Source: Chroococcus sp. FPU101
Lineage (GTDB): Bacteria > Cyanobacteriota > Cyanobacteriia > Cyanobacteriales > Microcystaceae
NCBI RefSeq assembly: GCF_017312365.1
Contig: NZ_BLJI01000026.1
Span: 1-64,000 of the forward strand
DNA length: 64,000 nucleotides
Direction: 5' to 3'
Position numbers and translations under genes: made by a program. This document shows, one piece after another, positions 60,628 to 64,000 of the stretch (position 1 is its first letter; each line of letters opens with the position of its first letter). The notes beneath the pieces were generated by a model that did no database searches, was not told where the DNA came from, and saw only the letters and a program-made list of their open reading frames with translations.

Positions 60628-61218
60628 CTACTTGCCGTAGCTATTATCTTTATTACATAGTGGATTTTTAGGTTTGACAAATTCTTCTAAATCTGACGCA
60701 ATGTCAGGCTCAAGTGACTTCTTGCGTAAATCGCATAATAATGGGCTGAACCAAACGATAAAATTTCGTACATCTTCCTTAAATAAAGCTTTAGTTGTGT
60801 TTTCTTCGCAATTCTTGATTTTGACGCATTTAGCAACTCCTTCATAATATTCTAAAAGAATCATCATTTTTTTAAACTTATCAATATCTTTCCTGAATTC
60901 AAAGTTATACTTTTTAATTTCTTCAATATTTACATCTTGTGGCTTCACATTGGGGTGAGAGAAGACAAAATTTAAGTCTGAATGAATAGCACTTAATGGT
61001 TCTTCAAATTGTTTGGCATGAAGCTCTAGAGTCCGATCTTCACGACGATTTTGCTGTTGCTTATTATACTCATGTAACGTATATAGTCCTGCTGGAATGA
61101 ATCCCATAGATGTTATTAAAGAAATAACCGATTTGACTATTTTTGAATATTGACTCACTTTCTCATCAGAGAATAATAAAAATGTCTGACTTCTTATTTT
61201 TTTATGTGATTTAAGCAT
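60628..61218 (-). CDS. Single-pass membrane protein, function unknown
   Basis: About 196 residues from the ATG at 61218, preceded by AAGGTG. A GTG nine bases earlier at 61227 is possible. One helix (VISLITSMGFIPAGLYTLHEY, about 30-50) is followed by a charged cytoplasmic-type domain. It has Cys in VKIKNCEEN and a LSPL-like VWFSPLLCDLRKKS segment (HisKA-free). I do not recognise the family. It lacks the 55-bp element, unlike its neighbours, and may be an inserted gene. It has a strong Lys/Glu content. Confidence 0.5.
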   Translation of the reverse strand: MLKSHKKIRSQTFLLFSDEKVSQYSKIVKSVISLITSMGFIPAGLYTLHEYNKQQQNRREDRTLELHAKQFEEPLSAIHSDLNFVFSHPNVKPQDVNIEEIKKYNFEFRKDIDKFKKMMILLEYYEGVAKCVKIKNCEENTTKALFKEDVRNFIVWFSPLLCDLRKKSLEPDIASDLEEFVKPKNPLCNKDNSYGK

Positions 61219-61262
61219 TATAGTCACCTTAATTATAGTTTTTGTAATTTTTAGGGTAATAT

Positions 61263-61428
61263 CCGCACTATGTATTAAATGAAAAAAAAGTAGAACAACG
61301 TAATCATCAGGCTTATCAAGCTGCTATTTTTTTGCTCAAAAGTGCTACCCAAGCTCGTTGTTCTACTCCACCATAAAAAGCGATAGTTGTTGGCATTGCT
61401 CTACATCTTTTTAAAAGAGCCGCACTAT
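61263..61428. mobile_element. Possible MITE-like element with internal hairpin
   Basis: CCGCACTAT occurs at 61263-61271 and again at 61420-61428, so it brackets about 148 bp. Inside, GTAGAACAACG (61290-61300) and CGTTGTTCTAC (61356-61366) form a perfect 11-bp inverted repeat with a 55-nt loop. The 9-bp direct repeats look like a target duplication, but outer ends are only weakly inverted. Could equally be a structured RNA or chance repeats. Confidence 0.4.
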
Positions 61429-61434
61429 AATGAC

Positions 61435-61590
61435 TTAGCAACCTGGAAGGCTTGGATTTACATTACAATTGGATGAGGTTGGTGACTCTATTGGTTTTGG
61501 GATAGCGGCATTGGCAAGGAAACTGATCAGGAAAGACACCAAGCTAATAGCCATAATAACCCCTAGCTTCTTCGAGTTAGTTTTAAACAT
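61435..61590 (-). CDS. 51-residue secreted or membrane small protein
   Basis: From the ATG at 61590 (ribosome binding site AAGGAG eight bases upstream) the protein is MFKTNSKKLGVIMAISLVSF plus a hydrophobic stretch ending SFLANAAIPKP, a clear signal peptide. A 25-residue tail with two Cys (SSNCNVNPSLPGC) would be released outside or in the periplasm. A longer ORF begins upstream at 61707 but runs through the 55-bp element and has no ribosome binding site. Preceded by copy 3 of the element, 31 bp upstream. No family recognised. A small cystine peptide or bacteriocin-like product is possible but unproven. Confidence 0.65.
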   Translation of the reverse strand: MFKTNSKKLGVIMAISLVSFLISFLANAAIPKPIESPTSSNCNVNPSLPGC

Positions 61591-61620
61591 ATTACTTCTC
61601 CTTAGTCTGTGTGATTTATG

Positions 61621-61674
61621 TGTATTTTTAATAGCTATTAAGAAAATCGACTTATGCACTTGTGGCTGAAAAAC
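61621..61674 (-). promoter_or_regulatory. 54-bp element, copy 3 (upstream of the 51-residue gene)
   Basis: Shares the invariant core and TATTAA-like end with copies 1 and 2, while the middle third differs (TTAATAGC in place of GATTGGCAGC in the minus-strand reading). It lies 31 bp before the ATG and 14 bp after the stop of the upstream gene. Confidence 0.7.
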
Positions 61675-61687
61675 GAGCGACCGAACT

Positions 61688-61945
61688 TTATGGGGAGGCT
61701 TTCTCAACCTCGTTGTTTTGAACTAGAAACTTTGAATTATTTTCCGAAACAGTCGTTTCACTTTTGCCACTTTGCGCTAACCCAGCAGCACCAGCGATCG
61801 CTGTCCCAGCCAGCCCCATTGCGGACGACCATTTTGCGGCATCAGCAGAAGATACGAATAAAGCAGTTACACCGATAATTCCGCCAATTGTTGCGATAAA
61901 AATAGGGGTTAAAGAGTTGATGAGTTCAGGGGTGATCCGTTTCAT
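61688..61945 (-). CDS. 85-residue membrane small protein
   Basis: From the ATG at 61945 the protein has a helix LINSLTPIFIATIGGIIGVTALFV (about residues 9-32, shown in part) and an Ala/Gly-rich second segment (MGLAGTAIAGAAGLAQS) that could be a second helix. A polar tail NNEVEKASP ends it. The longer ORF from 62068 runs through copy 4 and is rejected. Small phage-holin-like topology is possible, given the endolysin gene in the same set, but the sequence resembles no holin I can name. Confidence 0.6.
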   Translation of the reverse strand: MKRITPELINSLTPIFIATIGGIIGVTALFVSSADAAKWSSAMGLAGTAIAGAAGLAQSGKSETTVSENNSKFLVQNNEVEKASP

Positions 61946-61979
61946 ATTTGGTAATCCTATGTGAGTAATTGAGTTGTAT

Positions 61980-62034
61980 TGTCTTCTGAATAGTTGCTTA
62001 AAAAATCGACTTATGCACTTGTGGCTGAAAAAAT
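61980..62034 (-). promoter_or_regulatory. 55-bp element, copy 4 (upstream of the 85-residue gene)
   Basis: Keeps the invariant core, but has TATTCA in place of TATTAA and a different middle part (TTTTTTAAGCAA). It lies 34 bp before the ATG. It is also the copy nearest to the start of the rightward sigma-like gene (62181). Confidence 0.7.
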
Positions 62035-62180
62035 GCCCAATCGCAAGAAAGATTAATCTCTGCATCAAGCGATAACGTGCTTGAAAAAAAGAGTAAATTT
62101 AGCTTTTATAAAGTAACAGACTAATGCGATTTGGCTAGTAGTTGGGAAACTGCATAAGTTCAAAGAGCATACTTCTATTT

Positions 62181-63650
62181 ATGGATTTGAGATTACAAGA
62201 TCAGCCAATGCGTAACGAGGCAGTAGCTATGGAAGTTTCATCGAGATACTGGAAAATTTGCCAGCTTGGTCTGACTAACCCGAAGGGATATGAATGCAGG
62301 ACAGTTCCTTTAGCACAAGCGTTTTGGCAACAACAACCGCTCAATTTGCTAAAAGCGAACATCCAAGCAACTTTCAATGATTACTTTTTTAATCGCCCTG
62401 CAACTGTCGAGGCTAAAAACCAGGCTATTGCTGGACTGTGTTTGCGATGCTATGTCTCTTATCCGATCCTTAAAGCTTGTCAAACTCTTGCCAATCTGTT
62501 CGGCGGAGCAAATTTCACTTATCAAGATTTGCTTCCCTTTGTTCTCAATGATGATGGCAAAAGCCTCAGAATTATTGCTCAGGATGGAAAAACTCAACTC
62601 GTTTTTAATAATCAGGAGGTTACAGCACCATCTACCTATTCTTTATTTACCCTTGAGATTCTGCGAACCTATAAACCCAATTCTTCAACCAGCATGAGTT
62701 TGGACAATTGGGCATACTTGCAAACCAAACAAAATAAAGAACTCAAAAACTTTTTATCGGAATTTGGATTCAAACATCTAAGCGATTGGGCATTAATAAA
62801 TAAAGCTAGACCCAAACAACTCGAAAGATTGTTGGCTCGCGATCGCCATCTGATGACCGTTTTTCATTCTGTTTACCGACGCGATAGACTAAAGCTACGA
62901 CAAAAAGGAATCAAAAAATGTCCAGATCCTAGTGAAGCTCAACTGCAAGAAATGCGCGATCGCTTACAAGAACAAAAAATCGTCTTTAATTCAACTGGCG
63001 AGTTACTAAAAGCGATCAAACAAGTAGCAACCCAACTAAGACAATATGATATCTGGAGTTACCGAGAACCTCTGGAAACATACGATCCCGAAACGGATAG
63101 TTACGTTTCTAGAGCGGATTTGCCCAAAGATTTCTCTAATGAAGCAGACGAGTTAGAAGGACGGGAATTATTAATCTTCTTGCAAGAGTCTCTCAAAATT
63201 GCTTTGGATGACGCGATCGCCCAAGAGATTAAGACTCATCTCAATAAGTTGACAAAAAGCAAAAGTTATGCATTATTAGCTCAGCAATTTATTCCAGGAT
63301 TGCAACTCTATTACGCTCAAGGGATGTCTTTGGCAGAAATTACCCCTCAGTTAGGAATGTCGAGTTGGGATCAAACGAGACGCATCTTAAATCCAGGTGA
63401 ACTTTTACAAAAAATTCGATTGCTGACTGTACAACAATTATTAGACAAAATTTTAGAAAAGGCAAAAGAGATGGGCTTAACTAAAATTCCTCCAGCACCC
63501 GATTATCTCAAAACTGTAAGCGAACAAATTGAAGCGTTTGCTGATGAAGAAATCTTTCAAGAAGCAGCCACAGAAATTAGAGCAGGAAAAAATCGTTCTC
63601 TAGATAGTTCATATGCCCAAAAACTGCGAAGTTATTTAGAAAAATATTAA
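62181..63650 (+). CDS. Putative sigma-like regulator (HTH near the C-terminus)
   Basis: About 489 residues from the ATG at 62181. A TTG at 62142 and ATGs at 62208 and 62229 are other starts, since none has a good ribosome binding site. Large parts are helical. A middle segment SMSLDNWAYLQTKQNKELKNFL with SDWALINKARPKQLERLL and FHSVYRRDRLKLRQK is like the sigma-region 2/3 core of a cyanobacterial sigma-like family I recall beside DUF1822 genes. About residues 378-405, YAQGMSLAEITPQLGMSS, reads as a region-4 helix-turn-helix. I hold this as likely but not certain, and the -10-binding signature is not clear. It starts 147 bp from element copy 4 and is transcribed away from the elements. Confidence 0.5.
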   Translation: MDLRLQDQPMRNEAVAMEVSSRYWKICQLGLTNPKGYECRTVPLAQAFWQQQPLNLLKANIQATFNDYFFNRPATVEAKNQAIAGLCLRCYVSYPILKACQTLANLFGGANFTYQDLLPFVLNDDGKSLRIIAQDGKTQLVFNNQEVTAPSTYSLFTLEILRTYKPNSSTSMSLDNWAYLQTKQNKELKNFLSEFGFKHLSDWALINKARPKQLERLLARDRHLMTVFHSVYRRDRLKLRQKGIKKCPDPSEAQLQEMRDRLQEQKIVFNSTGELLKAIKQVATQLRQYDIWSYREPLETYDPETDSYVSRADLPKDFSNEADELEGRELLIFLQESLKIALDDAIAQEIKTHLNKLTKSKSYALLAQQFIPGLQLYYAQGMSLAEITPQLGMSSWDQTRRILNPGELLQKIRLLTVQQLLDKILEKAKEMGLTKIPPAPDYLKTVSEQIEAFADEEIFQEAATEIRAGKNRSLDSSYAQKLRSYLEKY

Positions 63651-63662
63651 AGGAGTAAAGTC

Positions 63663-64000
63663 ATGATTAATTCCCTAACCAACTCGACAAATTTTAGATT
63701 ACTGATGCCAGAAGTTATTTGGCTTGAGCCAAAACATATAGAACGAGCAACCGCCATTCGTGAGCGCACAAACAACGAATCTCAACAATGGCAAGTTTAT
63801 TTAAATACGCTTGCATTATTGGGTTTAGAAGAATGGCTTAGAGAACGGATGCACGATTCTAACATTATTAGAGAAAGCAACATCAATCAGTCTGGCAGCT
63901 ATTTAAAAATTGGTGACTTTAAAATCTGTGTCATTGCCACTGAAAACTTGCTTGATGAAATTGTCAATCTTCCTCAAGATGTTTTAGAGCAATCCGAACT
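63663..64000 (+). CDS. DUF1822 family protein, cut by the window end
   Basis: Starts at ATG 63663 with a clear AAGGAG. The 112 visible residues begin MINSLTNSTNFRLLMPEVIW and contain WLEPKHIERATAI and NTLALLGLEEWL, the conserved start of DUF1822, a cyanobacterial family of unknown role. It is 12 bp after the sigma-like gene and is probably co-transcribed. DUF1822 genes often sit next to CHAT or CHASE2 genes in my recollection. What follows cannot be seen. Confidence 0.85.
   Translation, partial: MINSLTNSTNFRLLMPEVIWLEPKHIERATAIRERTNNESQQWQVYLNTLALLGLEEWLRERMHDSNIIRESNINQSGSYLKIGDFKICVIATENLLDEIVNLPQDVLEQSE

Noticed and set aside
59941-62034. Integron-type attC gene cassette array (element-gene repeats)
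   Set aside because: The units look like cassettes, but the 55-bp elements lack a conserved palindrome and the RYYYAAC/GTTRRRY core sites, and no integrase is present.
59941-62034. CRISPR-like repeats
   Set aside because: Only four copies, spaced by whole genes of different length, with no spacer-like units or cas genes.
61688-62068. Long form of the 85-residue gene starting at 62068
   Set aside because: It would translate through element copy 4 and has no ribosome binding site. The ATG at 61945 starts a typical membrane protein.

Overview
The window is 64 kb of chromosome-like DNA from a cyanobacterium, probably a unicellular AT-rich one. The evidence is a plastoquinone-type NdhD1, a SipA homologue, an SLH/OprB iron-uptake porin, many cyanobacteria-typical families (DUF4079, DUF4278, DUF1822, DUF4351, CHAT-TPR) and frequent GCGATCGC (HIP1) octamers. 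Genus cannot be fixed from the sequence alone. I found no rRNA, tRNA or CRISPR.

Layout. 0.1-2.7 kb: a ClpB disaggregase. 3.2-15 kb: a surface-glycan locus with a GalE epimerase, two GT2 glycosyltransferase proteins (one with two GT domains), a Wzm/Wzt ABC exporter, a methyltransferase, a convergent beta-helix protein and a GT87-like membrane glycosyltransferase. 15-31.7 kb: mixed chromosomal genes, including a REC-wHTH-REC-REC-GGDEF hybrid regulator, phosphoglucomutase, DUF4079, DusB, a membrane coiled-coil protein, NdhD1, an HTH-GrpE-like fusion, BioF, a frameshifted Rpn/DUF4351 gene, several TPR proteins, a GGDEF protein with a ruined active site and a ketoacyl-ACP synthase. 31.8-39 kb: a subtilase broken next to its catalytic serine, the sirohydrochlorin chelatase SirB with SipA, conserved unknowns, DUF427 and an RRM RNA-binding protein. 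39.5-45.8 kb: a porin, then a two-gene sugar phosphotransferase system (EIIA-HPr-EI fusion and EIIC-EIIB with a second degenerate EIIB), which is rare in cyanobacteria. 45.7-47.7 kb: a sulfotransferase-like gene lying between two copies of a 116-118 bp segment that holds the 3' end of the PTS gene, its terminator and the 3' end of the convergent methyltransferase. 47.8-52 kb: a TpsB transporter and CHAT-TPR protease operon with no TpsA substrate gene. 52.3-57.7 kb: a small phosphatase-like protein, then FtsH and a second ClpB, divergently transcribed.

57.9-64 kb is the most unusual part. A run of leftward genes encodes wall-active proteins (GH19 endolysin-like, L,D-transpeptidase-like), a DUF4278 protein and several very small membrane or secreted proteins. 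Four of these genes are each preceded by a copy of one 54-55 bp element with an invariant 26-bp core. Next to them, on the other strand, lies a gene with weak sigma-factor-like features followed by a DUF1822 gene cut by the window edge. I propose that these form a regulon: a sigma-like factor with its own dedicated promoters. This is inference from position and repeat architecture and has not been shown.

Transcription ends are often marked by short GC-rich palindromes of the type GGGGTTTGG-NNN-CCAAACC, which recur through the window. Frameshifts at 27.28 kb and 32.66 kb each involve a single base and could be real decay or read errors.
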